Assembly: GCA_035556195.1 (NCBI GenBank)
Contig: DATMFK010000001.1
Coordinates: 1-64,000 of the forward strand
Reading direction: 5' to 3'
Source of the DNA: G016756615 sp035556195
GTDB lineage: Bacteria > Pseudomonadota > Alphaproteobacteria > Rhizobiales > Rhizobiaceae
Length of the DNA stretch: 64,000 nucleotides
Shown here: positions 42,786 to 51,691 of the stretch, piece after piece
Numbering within the stretch: position 1 is the first letter of the stretch
How the letters are laid out: each line of letters opens with the position of its first letter
Made by a program: the position numbers and the translations under genes
Notes under the pieces: generated by a model
Told to the model about the DNA's origin: nothing
The model's input: only the letters and a program-made list of their open reading frames with translations
Database searches by the model: none

Positions 42786-43621
42786 TGAGCACCACGGCTA
42801 TCGAGAGGACGGTCGAACGACCGCCGGCCCCTCCCCGGGGCTGGCCGCGAGAGCGCATCATCGGCGTCGCCTTGATGGGTCTATGGATCGCATTCGGCCT
42901 CGGGCTCGTCTTCTATCTGGTCCTTGCCTGGAATCCCGAACTCGTCGATCGCTATGCCGGGAACTATCTGAGAGGCCTTGGCGTCACCCTCTCCCTCGTC
43001 ACGATCTCGGTCATTGCAGGAGCGGTCCTGTCCATACCCGTCGCCTACGGACGAATGTCGAAGAACCCGATCCTGTCCGCCGTCGCCTATGGCTACGTCT
43101 ATTTCTTTCGCGGGACACCTCTTTTGGCACAGACCTACCTCGTCTATTACGGGCTGGGGTCGTTCCGCCCCGAACTCCAGGCGGTCGGTCTGTGGTGGTT
43201 TTTCCGGGAAGCCTGGTACTGCGCGATCTTCGCCTTCGCGCTCAACACCGCCGCATACCAGGCGGAGATCTTGCGCGGCGCGATCGAAAGCATACCGAGA
43301 GGCCAATGGGAAGGCGCGGAAGCGCTGGGCCTCAGCAAGCTCCAGACCTTGCGCAAGATCGTTCTCCCCCAGGCGCTCATCGTGGCGCTGCGCCCCTATG
43401 GCAACGAGATCATCCTGATGATCAAGGGCTCCGCCATCGTGGCGATCATCACCGTTTACGATCTGATGGGCGAAACAAGGCGAGCCTATTCGCGCAGCTT
43501 CGATTTTCAGACCTATATTTGGGCGGCCCTGCTCTATCTCGCCATTGTCGAGGCGTTGCGCCATGCCATCGAATGGATCGAGCGGCGCCTGACCCGGCAC
43601 CTCACTCATCTCCATCACTGA
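42785..43621 (+). CDS. Polar amino-acid ABC transporter permease (HisM type)
   Basis: 278 residues from the ATG at 42785, overlapping the previous stop by one base. After a charged 25-residue start there are membrane helices, the motif FRGTPLLAQTYLVYYGLG typical of HisM, and the EAA loop SIPRGQWEGAEALGLSKLQTLRKIVLPQ. No HisP-like ATPase follows, although one normally completes such operons. The next gene is a dehydrogenase. Confidence 0.93.
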   Translation: MSTTAIERTVERPPAPPRGWPRERIIGVALMGLWIAFGLGLVFYLVLAWNPELVDRYAGNYLRGLGVTLSLVTISVIAGAVLSIPVAYGRMSKNPILSAVAYGYVYFFRGTPLLAQTYLVYYGLGSFRPELQAVGLWWFFREAWYCAIFAFALNTAAYQAEILRGAIESIPRGQWEGAEALGLSKLQTLRKIVLPQALIVALRPYGNEIILMIKGSAIVAIITVYDLMGETRRAYSRSFDFQTYIWAALLYLAIVEALRHAIEWIERRLTRHLTHLHH

Positions 43622-43710
43622 GTCATCGGGCGATCCGGGCACCGTTCGAAGCTTGACGAATCCGCCTCACGGCCTAGACCTGTCACCTGCACATTCTTGG
43701 AGGACACGTC

Positions 43711-44580
43711 ATGGCTTCGGTTGCATTCATCGGACTCGGTGTCATGGGCTATCCCATGGCCGGACACCTGAAGAAGAAGGGCGGCCACGACGTGACCGTC
43801 TTCAACAGGACCTCCGCGCGCGCCGAGAGATGGGTGGCCGAATTCGGCGGCGCCTCCGCCCCAAGCCCGCAGGCGGCGGCGTCCGGCAAGGATTTCGTGT
43901 TCTGCTGCGTCGGCAACGACGACGATCTTCGCGAAGTGACGACCGGTCCCGAAGGCGCCTTTCGCGAAATGAAGAAGGGCGCCATCTTCATCGACAACAC
44001 GACGGCGTCCGCCGAGGTCGCCCGCGAGCTCAACGGGAAGGCCAAGGCGCAGGGCTTCGACTTCCTCGACGCCCCGGTCTCCGGCGGCCAGGCGGGCGCG
44101 GAGAATGGCGTTCTGACCGTGATGGTCGGCGGTGAACAGGAGGTGTTCGACAAAGCCAGGCCGGTCATCGAGGCCTATGCCCGGATGGTCGGGTTGATGG
44201 GCCCTGCCGGCGCCGGCCAGCTCACCAAGATGGTCAACCAGATCTGCATTGCCGGGCTTGTCCAAGGGCTTTCCGAGGGAATCCATTTCGGCCGGAGAGC
44301 AGGGCTCGACATCGCCAAGGTGGTCGAGGTGATCTCCAAGGGCGCGGCAGGCTCCTGGCAGATGGAGAACCGCCACAAGACCATGAACGAAGGCAAGTAT
44401 GATTTCGGCTTCGCCGTGGATTGGATGCGCAAGGACCTAGGCATCTGCCTCGCGGAGGCGGACCGCAACGGGGCAAGATTGCCTGTCACCGCCCTGGTCG
44501 ACCAGTTCTACAAGGAAGTGCAGGCAATGGGCGGCAAGCGCTGGGATACGTCCTCGCTACTCGCCAGGCTCGAGAAGTAG
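43711..44580 (+). CDS. Beta-hydroxyacid dehydrogenase (3-hydroxyisobutyrate/glyoxylate reductase family)
   Basis: 289 residues. N-terminal Rossmann fold with FIGLGVMGYPMAGHL (6-20). The substrate-binding block is LDAPVSGGQAGAENGVLTVMVGG, and the catalytic Lys is in GQLTKMVNQICIAG. The helical C-terminal domain ends with AVDWMRKDLGICLAEADRNGARLP. NRTSAR after beta-2 favours NADP. It oxidises or reduces a small beta-hydroxy acid; tartronate semialdehyde or a homologue is possible. Located 89 bases after the permease genes and 2 bases before the AlkD-like gene. Confidence 0.92.
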   Translation: MASVAFIGLGVMGYPMAGHLKKKGGHDVTVFNRTSARAERWVAEFGGASAPSPQAAASGKDFVFCCVGNDDDLREVTTGPEGAFREMKKGAIFIDNTTASAEVARELNGKAKAQGFDFLDAPVSGGQAGAENGVLTVMVGGEQEVFDKARPVIEAYARMVGLMGPAGAGQLTKMVNQICIAGLVQGLSEGIHFGRRAGLDIAKVVEVISKGAAGSWQMENRHKTMNEGKYDFGFAVDWMRKDLGICLAEADRNGARLPVTALVDQFYKEVQAMGGKRWDTSSLLARLEK

Positions 44581-44582
44581 CG

Positions 44583-45296
44583 TTGCGGCCGCCCTCGCCC
44601 GACTGGACAGCCGAGGACATCGTCGAACATCTGAAATCGCTCGGCTCGGAGGAGAACCGCGCCGGCCTGGCAAGGTTCGGCGTCGCCACGGCGAATGCGC
44701 TCGGCGTCGGACACACGCATCTCAACCCGATCGCGCGCAGAGTGAAAGTCGACCAGCGGCGCGCGGAGGAGCTTTGGCGAACGGGTTATCGCGAGGCCCG
44801 CATCCTCGCCGGGCTGACGGCCGACCCCGGCGCGATCACAATCGAGCAGTGCCGGCTCTGGGCGGCCGATTTCGATTCCTGGGATGTGGTCGACGGCGTT
44901 TCGGGCCTGTTCGTCGAAACGCCCTTCTGGCTCGACCTCATCCAGGAATTTGCGGGGGACGAACGGGAGTTCGTGCGGCGCATGGCCTTCGCCATGCTCG
45001 CCTATGGCGCCGTCCATCGGAAGAAGGAACCGGACGGAACCTTCGCCGCCTTTCTGCCCCTGGTCGAGCGACATGCGACGGACGGCCGGAACTTCGTCAA
45101 GAAAGCCGTCAACTGGGCGCTTCGCCAGATCGGCAAGCGGTCCATCTTCCTGCACGAGCCAGCACTGGCTCTCGCGCGAAAGCTCGCCGCATCGGACGAC
45201 AGGGCCGCGCGCTGGACAGGCAAGGATGCCGTGAAGGAACTGACCGATGCCAAGGTGCTGCAGCGGCTCGCTTCGAAGCGCGTCGCCGACCGATGA
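44583..45296 (+). CDS. DNA alkylation repair protein (AlkD-like, HEAT repeat)
   Basis: 237 residues from a TTG at 44583, two bases after the upstream stop; no ATG is available near. All-helical protein with the family segments LGVGHTHLNPIARRV, LWRTGYREARILAGL, DFDSWDVVDGVS and KKAVNWALRQIGKRS. AlkD-like proteins are HEAT-repeat DNA glycosylases that remove alkylated bases or are structural relatives. The link to the dehydrogenase gene is probably only positional. Confidence 0.88.
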   Translation: MRPPSPDWTAEDIVEHLKSLGSEENRAGLARFGVATANALGVGHTHLNPIARRVKVDQRRAEELWRTGYREARILAGLTADPGAITIEQCRLWAADFDSWDVVDGVSGLFVETPFWLDLIQEFAGDEREFVRRMAFAMLAYGAVHRKKEPDGTFAAFLPLVERHATDGRNFVKKAVNWALRQIGKRSIFLHEPALALARKLAASDDRAARWTGKDAVKELTDAKVLQRLASKRVADR

Positions 45297-45466
45297 TGGC
45301 TCGGCCGTGGGGCGGCCGGCCGCCATGTAGCGGGACGGATCCTCGGATCAGCTCGCGTCTGGCGCGGGCTCCCGTCCGACAATCCATTCCGTTGCCTCCG
45401 GCCAACCACCCGACAGTGCCGAACCAGACAACCGCCAGCGACACCTCGAGCTCGGCACAAATATCC

Positions 45467-45958
45467 TCAAGCCGCGTTCTGGCCGCTTTCCTTCTCGAGC
45501 TGGATGTAGTCCAGCGGCATCTCCGTCGTGTACTTGATCTGCTCCATCGCGAAGGACGAGGAAACATCGCGGATCTCGATCCTGGCGATCAGCCGCTTGT
45601 AGAAGGCGTCATAAGCGGCAATATCCGGAACGACGACCCGCAGGAGATAGTCGACGTCGCCGCTCATGCGGTAGAACTCGACGACCTCCGGGAAGTCCTG
45701 AATCACCTCGGAGAAGCGACGCAGCCATTCATGACTGTGGGAATTCGTGCGTATCGCGACGAACACCGTCACGCGCGCATTGATCTTCGCGGGGTCGAGA
45801 ATTGCCACGCGACGCTTGATGACGCCCTCCTCCTCGAGCTTCTGGATGCGACGCCAGCATGGCGTGGTGGACAGTCCGACCTTTTTCGCGATGTCGGCCA
45901 CGGCAAGGGTCGCATCCTCCTGCAACAGGCGGAGGATCTTGCGGTCGAGACGGTCCAT
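45467..45958 (-). CDS. Lrp/AsnC family transcriptional regulator
   Basis: 163 residues from ATG 45958 with GGAG eight bases upstream; an ATG ten codons earlier is less likely. The helix-turn-helix lies at about 5-55 (AVADIAKKVGLSTTPCWRRIQKLEEEGVIKRR, key parts). The C-terminal RAM domain (about 70-150) has VVEFYRMSGDVDYLLRVVVPDIAAYDAFY. Such proteins respond to amino acids. The amino-acid importer 3.5 kb away with two palindromes at its promoter is a possible target. Upstream lies the uracil-DNA glycosylase-like gene on the same strand. Confidence 0.93.
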   Translation of the reverse strand: MDRLDRKILRLLQEDATLAVADIAKKVGLSTTPCWRRIQKLEEEGVIKRRVAILDPAKINARVTVFVAIRTNSHSHEWLRRFSEVIQDFPEVVEFYRMSGDVDYLLRVVVPDIAAYDAFYKRLIARIEIRDVSSSFAMEQIKYTTEMPLDYIQLEKESGQNAA

Positions 45959-46061
45959 TCTTTGGCTCCAATTGGAATAGCTTTGCAATAATGCTAATGA
46001 AAAGCATCGGTCGCAAGAAAAAAATTCTCTGAAAGCTTCAGGATGGCAGGACGCAATTGCG

Positions 46062-46685
46062 TCACTCGTTGTCGAGACGGTGTCGAATTTCTGCTTTCAG
46101 GAATGGCAGCAATTCCATTTCGAACCACGGATTCTGCTTCAACCAAGCGGTGTTGCGCCAGGAGGGATGCGGCAGCGGCAGAACGCGCGGCACCGCGTCC
46201 GCCGAGAAGATCGCGCGCCAGTCGCGAACGGTCTCGGTCAGCGAAACCGTTCGCGCGGTGCCGAGATGCCAGGCCTGCGCGTAGAGACCAATCGCGAGGA
46301 CAAGCTCGATCTGCGGCATCGCCGCGACCAGCGCCGATCGCCAGGCGGGCGCGCACTCCCGGCGCGGCGGCAGGTCCGCGCCGCGCGCATCCTGCCCGGG
46401 GAAGCAGAAGCCCATGGGAAGTATCGCGAAATTGCCGGGATCGTAGAATTCCTCGGAGGATACGCCGAGCCAGGAACGCAGCCTGTCTCCGGACGCGTCG
46501 GTGAAAGGCCTGCCGCTTTCGTGAACCTTTGTCCCCGGCGCTTGCCCGGCGATCAGGATGCGGGCCCTGTCGGACACGACGAGAACCGGCCGCGGCTCGT
46601 GCGCCAGCGGCTTTCCACGCGGCGCATCCCTGCAGATGCGGCACGCGCGGACGTTTCCTGCGACGTTCTCGAGCGGTGTGGACAA
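46062..46685 (-). CDS. Uracil-DNA glycosylase superfamily protein (COG1573-like)
   Basis: 207 residues. The motif-1 region is GQAPGTKVHESGRPFTDASGDRLRSWLG, and motif 2 is PLPHPSWRNTAW. The N-terminal pair CRICRD is reduced compared with the four iron-sulfur Cys of family 4 enzymes, so a cluster is doubtful. It probably removes uracil or another damaged base from DNA. It is 9 bases downstream of the GST gene on the same strand. Confidence 0.88.
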   Translation of the reverse strand: MSTPLENVAGNVRACRICRDAPRGKPLAHEPRPVLVVSDRARILIAGQAPGTKVHESGRPFTDASGDRLRSWLGVSSEEFYDPGNFAILPMGFCFPGQDARGADLPPRRECAPAWRSALVAAMPQIELVLAIGLYAQAWHLGTARTVSLTETVRDWRAIFSADAVPRVLPLPHPSWRNTAWLKQNPWFEMELLPFLKAEIRHRLDNE

Positions 46686-46694
46686 GCGATCCTC

Positions 46695-47306
46695 TCAGGC
46701 TGCGGCGCTCGGGCGGCTTGCGACGGCGCGATACCATCGCAGGACATTGCCCAATTCGTCGGGCACCTGGATCCGCGCGGGCTTCATGAAGTCGACGGCG
46801 ATCATCCCCGTGATATCTGCGACGGAATAGCTGTCGCCGGCCACGAATTCCCGGTTCGCCAATTCGCCATCCAGGAAACGCAGGAACTCCAACGCTTTCG
46901 GCTTGTTGGCTTCACCCCATTCGGGAACCTGCGGGATCTCCCATTCCCTCATCGCCGGATGCATGTGGCGAAAGGCCTGCGCGACGCAGAACATGAGGTT
47001 GAGCTCCATCCGGCGCTGCCACATCTCGACAAGCGCCTTGCCGGCAGGGCCCTTCCCGAACAGCGCCGGTTCGGGCACGAGCTCTTCGAAATAGCGGCAG
47101 ATCGCGATGGACTCTGTGATGATCGTGCCGTCATCGAGTTCCAGGACCGGCAGCCGCTGCAGCGGGTTGCGCGACGTGACGGCCTCCCCTCGGTGCTCCA
47201 TCGCTCCCATATCGACCGGGACCAGCGGCACGTCGATCCCCTTTTCCGCCAGGAATACCCGTACCCGGCGCGGGTTCGGCGCCTTGCCCCCGTCGAAAAG
47301 CCTCAT
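46695..47306 (-). CDS. Glutathione S-transferase family protein
   Basis: 203 residues. The thioredoxin-like domain starts MRLFDGGKAPNPRRVRVFLAEKGID, with NPLQRLPVLELDDGTIITESIAICRYFEEL carrying the cis-Pro and Glu-Ser glutathione contacts. In the helical domain DSYSVADITGMIAVDFM is the N-capping Asp region. It overlaps the thermonuclease gene by four bases (ATGA). A general detoxification role is expected. Confidence 0.93.
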   Translation of the reverse strand: MRLFDGGKAPNPRRVRVFLAEKGIDVPLVPVDMGAMEHRGEAVTSRNPLQRLPVLELDDGTIITESIAICRYFEELVPEPALFGKGPAGKALVEMWQRRMELNLMFCVAQAFRHMHPAMREWEIPQVPEWGEANKPKALEFLRFLDGELANREFVAGDSYSVADITGMIAVDFMKPARIQVPDELGNVLRWYRAVASRPSAAA

Positions 47307-47941
47307 GTCGATACTCCCCTTGATTGTTGTCCCGAAAAGAAAATGGCCCGCAGCCAGTTCAGGATCGTGCCGATCCCATCATGTTCGCCGTCGATCATGC
47401 CGCCGTGGCTCCGGCGCCAGTCGCGCGGCCGCTCGAATTCGCCAGCCCACACACCAAGTCCCAACGCGCGCGCCTCTTCCTCCTGGTCGAGATAATCCCC
47501 ATAGGCCACGGCCCATCCGCCTGCGACCTGAGCGGCGTTGAGATTGTCATCGCCGGCGCTGCAATCGCCGAGAAGGCGGCCATAGCGATCGCGCTCCCAG
47601 CCGGAGCAGGTAACGGGGCGTCCGGCGATCAGCTTGCCAAGCGCCTCGCGCGACCGCCTTCCGCACGGATATTCCTCGCCGTCGCGCCGGCAGATCTGAT
47701 GATATTCCGGCGCATCGATGCCGCGCAGGCGGATCTTCTCGCCGCCGAGGGTCAGCGTGTCCCCATCATTGACCGTCACTGCTCCGGTTGCCTGCCGGCT
47801 TCCGACGCGGTCCAGCCGTGCCGAAACCACGACGAGCAATCCGAGAATGGCAAAGGCCAGGGCGTAGTCGAAGAACTTTCGGTGGCGACGGCGGGACTGG
47901 CGAGCGCCTCGCCAGGACCGGCCGTACCGATAACTGCTCAT
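47303..47941 (-). CDS. Membrane-anchored thermonuclease (SNase-like)
   Basis: 212 residues. A basic N-terminus and one membrane helix (about 25-43) are followed by the SNase OB-fold: VTVNDGDTLTLGGEKIRLRGIDAPE, then WERDRYGRLLGDC and ALGLGVWAGEFERP. The catalytic Arg, Glu and Asp positions are largely present (RLRGIDAPE, RDRYGR). It is expected to cleave nucleic acid outside the cytoplasm. Divergent from the histidine kinase gene across 74 bases. Confidence 0.9.
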   Translation of the reverse strand: MSSYRYGRSWRGARQSRRRHRKFFDYALAFAILGLLVVVSARLDRVGSRQATGAVTVNDGDTLTLGGEKIRLRGIDAPEYHQICRRDGEEYPCGRRSREALGKLIAGRPVTCSGWERDRYGRLLGDCSAGDDNLNAAQVAGGWAVAYGDYLDQEEEARALGLGVWAGEFERPRDWRRSHGGMIDGEHDGIGTILNWLRAIFFSGQQSRGVST

Positions 47942-48015
47942 ATGGCAAAGGATACCTTAATCATTGCGGTCTAGCCTGCCTTCGTAATCGAACGCGCGCG
48001 AAACCGAAACCTTTG

Positions 48016-49542
48016 ATGCCGTTACAGCGAACGAACACGGCTGACAAATTCATTGTGGACCGCAGGAAAGCCCATCGCAACAGCGATGTGTCGCGCGCGG
48101 TGAGGAAAACGCGCGAGCGTCTTTCGCAGCATTCAGGCAACCCGGCATTCGACCGTGAGCTCCTCAAGCTCCACGCTCGTGCCATCGTCACCGGCGCCTC
48201 CGCCCTGCCGCTCCTGGTTGTTCTGGTTGCCGCGGCAGGAACATTTGTCGGGATGGCGGGAGAGGTGCTGATATGGGCGCTCGTCACCATCGCCTCCTAC
48301 GCCGTGCTTGCCCTGCTCGCCCGGCGCGTCGACCATGCCGATGCCGATGAAGGCGACCCAATCGCCGCCAGGCGCAGCTTCCTGGCGCTGCATTTCCTGA
48401 CCGGACTTGGGTGGTCGTACCTGGCGGCCATGGGATGCGGCGAATGCCAGATCGAACAATTTCCGGTCATCAAGGCCGTCGTCCTGCTGCTCGCCATGGC
48501 GGCAACGGCGATCATCGCTTCTTCGCTGCGCGGCGCCTTGATTGCGACATTCGCCTTGCCTGTCGCCATCTATGCCGTGCTGGGTGCGCGGTACTGGATG
48601 CCGGTGGAAGCGACCATGACGGGGCTTCTCGCCGTGGCGCTGCCCTTCTTCGCCTATGTCGCGGGCCATCTGAACAGGTCGACCCTGATGCTCCTGTCGT
48701 TCCGACGCGAGAAGGACGCGCTGATCGGGGAACTTGAAACGGCGAAATCGATGTCGGACGAGGCGCGGCGCCGCGCCGAAGAGGCGAACCTGGCGAAATC
48801 GCGTTTCCTCGCCTCGATGAGCCATGAATTGCGCACCCCGCTCAACGCCATACTCGGCTTTTCGGAAGTGATGTCGAAGGAGGTCCTGGGCCCTCTCCAC
48901 AACGCGACCTACAAGGAATACGCGCACGACATTCATGCCTCCGGGCAGCATCTTCTCGGCCTCATCAACGAGATCCTCGACCTGTCGCGCATCGAGGCCG
49001 GCCGATACCAGCTCAACGAGGAGCCCATGAGCCTTGTCGGGGTCGTCGAGGAATGCTGCCATCTGATGGAACTCAAGGCGCGCAACAAGGATCTGCGCAT
49101 CGTTCAGCAATTCGAGCCCATGATGCCGCGGCTCTTGGCCGACGAGCGCGCCGTGCGCCAGATCACGCTCAACCTCCTTTCCAACGCCGTGAAGTTCACA
49201 CCGGCTGGCGGGGAAATACGGGTGAAGGTCGGATGGACCGCAGGGGGCGGACAATACCTCTCCGTCGAGGACAACGGCCCCGGCATACCACCGGATGAGA
49301 TCCCGGTTGTCCTGTCGGCCTTCGGCCAGGGCTCGATCGCCATCAAGAGCGCAGAACAAGGCACCGGCCTCGGCCTGCCCATCGTCCAAGGGCTCGTCGC
49401 CATGCATGGCGGCGATTTCCAGCTCCAGTCGAAACTGCGCCAGGGGACCAGCGCGGTCGCGGCATTCCCACCCGGCCGGGTCATGGAAGAAATGCCGGCA
49501 TTCCCGACCCGCGCCGTCGCCGCGGGCGGTAGACGGGCCTGA
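48016..49542 (+). CDS. Sensor histidine kinase, PleC/DivJ/PdhS type
   Basis: 508 residues from ATG 48016. An N-terminal cytoplasmic segment is followed by about six membrane helices (60-215), a short coiled coil, and HisKA with His270 in SHELRTPLNAILGFSEVM. EVLGPLHNATYKEYAHDIHASGQHLLGLINEILDLSRIEAGRY (key parts) is the signature of kinases that act on DivK. The HATPase has NLLSNAVKF and GTGLGLPIV. It lacks a receiver domain and probably takes part in the CtrA/DivK cell-cycle network or its environmental branch. No regulator gene is adjacent. Confidence 0.9.
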   Translation: MPLQRTNTADKFIVDRRKAHRNSDVSRAVRKTRERLSQHSGNPAFDRELLKLHARAIVTGASALPLLVVLVAAAGTFVGMAGEVLIWALVTIASYAVLALLARRVDHADADEGDPIAARRSFLALHFLTGLGWSYLAAMGCGECQIEQFPVIKAVVLLLAMAATAIIASSLRGALIATFALPVAIYAVLGARYWMPVEATMTGLLAVALPFFAYVAGHLNRSTLMLLSFRREKDALIGELETAKSMSDEARRRAEEANLAKSRFLASMSHELRTPLNAILGFSEVMSKEVLGPLHNATYKEYAHDIHASGQHLLGLINEILDLSRIEAGRYQLNEEPMSLVGVVEECCHLMELKARNKDLRIVQQFEPMMPRLLADERAVRQITLNLLSNAVKFTPAGGEIRVKVGWTAGGGQYLSVEDNGPGIPPDEIPVVLSAFGQGSIAIKSAEQGTGLGLPIVQGLVAMHGGDFQLQSKLRQGTSAVAAFPPGRVMEEMPAFPTRAVAAGGRRA

Positions 49543-49588
49543 TGCCAGGTCGAGACGCGGCTTCGCCAAGCGCCGCGCGGCGGATATA

Positions 49589-50578
49589 TCAGATCGTCGC
49601 GGCCATTCCCGAATGGACCTGCGCAGCCGCCTTGACCACGCCGAGCGCCAGCGCGGCGCCAGTTCCCTCTCCATGGGCAAGGCGAAGATCGAGCACCGGC
49701 TCCATGCCGAGCCGCTCCAGCGCCTTCGCATGGCCTGACTCGGCCGAGACGTGGCCGGCGAGGCAATGGTCGAGCGCGGCAGGGTTGACCTGATGAAGCA
49801 CGGCAGCCGCCGCGGTCGCCGCGAAGCCGTCAAGCACTACGGCCACTTTCTGCATGCGCGCCGCGATGATAGCGCCGGCGATCGCGGCGAACTCGCGGCC
49901 GCCGACGCGGCGCAGAACCTCGAAGGGATCTCGCAGGTTCCTGCCATGGAACGAGAGCGCGGCATCCACGGTCGCGGCCTTCCGAGCGATCATCTCGCGG
50001 TCGGCACCCGAGCCCGGTCCAACCCAATCAGCGCCGGAGCCACCGTACAGGGCCGCGAGCATCGCAGCGGCGACCGTCGAATTGCCGACCCCGAGATCGC
50101 CGATCGCGATGACATCTATGCCGCCGGCGATCGCTTCCATGCCGAAGGCCATGGTCGCGGCGCAGCCGCGCTCGTCGAGAGCGGCATCCTCGACGAAGTC
50201 GGCGGTGGGAAGATGCAGGGCCAGATCGAAAACCTTCAGCCCGAGATCGTGGGCCACGCAAAGCTGGTTGATCGCCGCGCCGCCCGCCGCGCACATCTCC
50301 ACCATCTGAGCGGTCGCCTCCGGCGGTCGCGGCGATAAATTGCGCCTGGTGACGCCGTGGTTTCCGGCGAAGATCGCGACAAGCGGACGGGTGACGGCCG
50401 GCGGGCGCCCGGTCCAGCCCGCGAGCCATTCCGCGATCTCCTCCAGCCGGCCGAGCGATCCTGTCGGCTTGCGCATGCGACCGAATTGCGAGCGCACCGT
50501 CTCGGCGGCCGCCTCATCGCGCGGGGGAAGCTCTCGCATCAGGTTGCGGAAGTCGTCGAAGGGAAGTCCTGTCGTCAT
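49589..50578 (-). CDS. cobT: Nicotinate-nucleotide--dimethylbenzimidazole phosphoribosyltransferase CobT
   Basis: 329 residues from ATG 50578. IFAGNHGVTRRNLSP, IGDLGVGNSTVAAAM and the C-terminal HGEGTGAALAL, which holds the catalytic Glu, identify the enzyme. It makes alpha-ribazole phosphate for the lower ligand of cobalamin. In rhizobial nomenclature the same protein is also called CobU. No other cobalamin gene and no B12 riboswitch was recognised nearby. Convergent with the histidine kinase gene. Confidence 0.94.
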   Translation of the reverse strand: MTTGLPFDDFRNLMRELPPRDEAAAETVRSQFGRMRKPTGSLGRLEEIAEWLAGWTGRPPAVTRPLVAIFAGNHGVTRRNLSPRPPEATAQMVEMCAAGGAAINQLCVAHDLGLKVFDLALHLPTADFVEDAALDERGCAATMAFGMEAIAGGIDVIAIGDLGVGNSTVAAAMLAALYGGSGADWVGPGSGADREMIARKAATVDAALSFHGRNLRDPFEVLRRVGGREFAAIAGAIIAARMQKVAVVLDGFAATAAAAVLHQVNPAALDHCLAGHVSAESGHAKALERLGMEPVLDLRLAHGEGTGAALALGVVKAAAQVHSGMAATI

Positions 50579-50724
50579 CTGTCCTGTCCTGCCTGTGGCA
50601 AGGGCGACATAACGAGCTTCGCCGCGTCGCACAATCCATCCCACGCGATCGTTGGTGTGAGAAAACGCCTCCCCTTGCCGCAATCGACAGGGCTTGTTTT
50701 GGCTTTCCTGCTACACCATGTGCA

Positions 50725-50976
50725 TTGAGCGAACGGAACCAAGCCTTGTCCATCGAATCCCCTTGCATCCTCGTCTGTTCCATCGACGTGAAAACGGGCT
50801 ATTGCTTCGGCTGCGGCCGCACGCGAGACGAGATCGCCGGCTGGATCGACATGACGCCCGAGAGGCGGCGCGACATCATGGCCTCGCTGCCGGCCAGGCT
50901 GTCGACGGTGGAACGCAAGCCGCGCCGCGAGACGCGACGGGCAAGGATGGCCCGCGAGCGCAATGCAGCCGAATGA
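50725..50976 (+). CDS. DUF1289 family small zinc/iron-sulfur-type protein
   Basis: 83 residues from TTG 50725; a second TTG at 50746 gives the family-typical start LSIESPCILVCS. Four Cys in CILVC and CFGCG are arranged as CxxxC and CxxC, followed by RTRDEIAGWIDMTPERRRDIM. It is a small metal-binding domain of unknown role and has a basic Arg-rich tail. It overlaps the retropepsin-like gene by 14 bases. Start choice is uncertain. Confidence 0.85.
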   Translation: MSERNQALSIESPCILVCSIDVKTGYCFGCGRTRDEIAGWIDMTPERRRDIMASLPARLSTVERKPRRETRRARMARERNAAE

Positions 50977-51691
50977 CCGGGACAAGTCTATGCGTACGAG
51001 CAACTTCTTCTGCGTGGTCATGGCCGCGATCGGAGGCGGGCTTATCCTCCTGCTCCTCAGCGACAAGACGGACGCCCCATTCTCCGGGAACGACGAGCTG
51101 GGCCGCGCCCTCTATCTCGGTATCTGGGGCATGGTCATCGCGGCCGGCATATTAGGGTCTGGCATGCGCCTCGGTTACGTGGCGCGCAGCCTGGCCCTGT
51201 GGCTGCTGGTCGCGCTGCTCTTGGTGGCCGGCTATCAGTACCGATACGAGTTGCAGGACGTGGCGAATCGCGTCACCGCCGGTCTCGTTCCAGGCAGCCC
51301 GCTGTCGATCAGCGACGGCGGCAATACGGTGCTGCTGGAAAAGGCCGGCAACGGCCATTTCGAAGCGCGGATCCTCGTCAACGGCGCGCCGGTGCGGGCC
51401 GTGGTCGACACCGGCGCGACGGCTACCGTCCTGACCTCGGCCGATGCCTGCGCGGCGGGTTTCGACCCCGCCTCCCTGAACTACACGATCACCGTCTCGA
51501 CCGCCAATGGCACGGCGCGTTCCGCTCGCGTCACCGCCGGCGAGATCGCGCTGGGCACGATCAGCCGCAGCAATGTTCCGGTTCTGGTAGCCGAGGCCGG
51601 CATGCTCGACCGCAGCCTCCTCGGCATGAATTTCATCGGCAGCCTGTCGGGCTTCGATGTGCGCGGGGACAGGATGACGCTGCGGGACTAG
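50963..51691 (+). CDS. Membrane-anchored retropepsin-like aspartic protease (TIGR02281 family)
   Basis: 242 residues with two or three N-terminal membrane segments and a C-terminal clan AA protease domain at about 125-242. The catalytic Asp is in AVVDTGATATVL, and the closing LLGMNFIGSLSGFDVRGDRMTLRD is typical. It acts as a dimer, probably at the outer face of the membrane. Its stop overlaps the convergent clpP-paralogue stop by four bases. Confidence 0.9.
   Translation: MQPNDRDKSMRTSNFFCVVMAAIGGGLILLLLSDKTDAPFSGNDELGRALYLGIWGMVIAAGILGSGMRLGYVARSLALWLLVALLLVAGYQYRYELQDVANRVTAGLVPGSPLSISDGGNTVLLEKAGNGHFEARILVNGAPVRAVVDTGATATVLTSADACAAGFDPASLNYTITVSTANGTARSARVTAGEIALGTISRSNVPVLVAEAGMLDRSLLGMNFIGSLSGFDVRGDRMTLRD

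Noticed and set aside
45302..45318. CGGCCG-TGGGG-CGGCCG hairpin between the AlkD-like and Lrp genes
   Set aside because: The arms are self-complementary hexamers common in GC-rich DNA, and no T run follows.
48133..49833. Open frame of 566 codons on the minus strand
   Set aside because: Antisense to the histidine kinase and reading into cobT in the wrong frame, with no recognisable protein features.
50579..50724. Cobalamin riboswitch before cobT
   Set aside because: No B12-box-like segment was found in the short leader.
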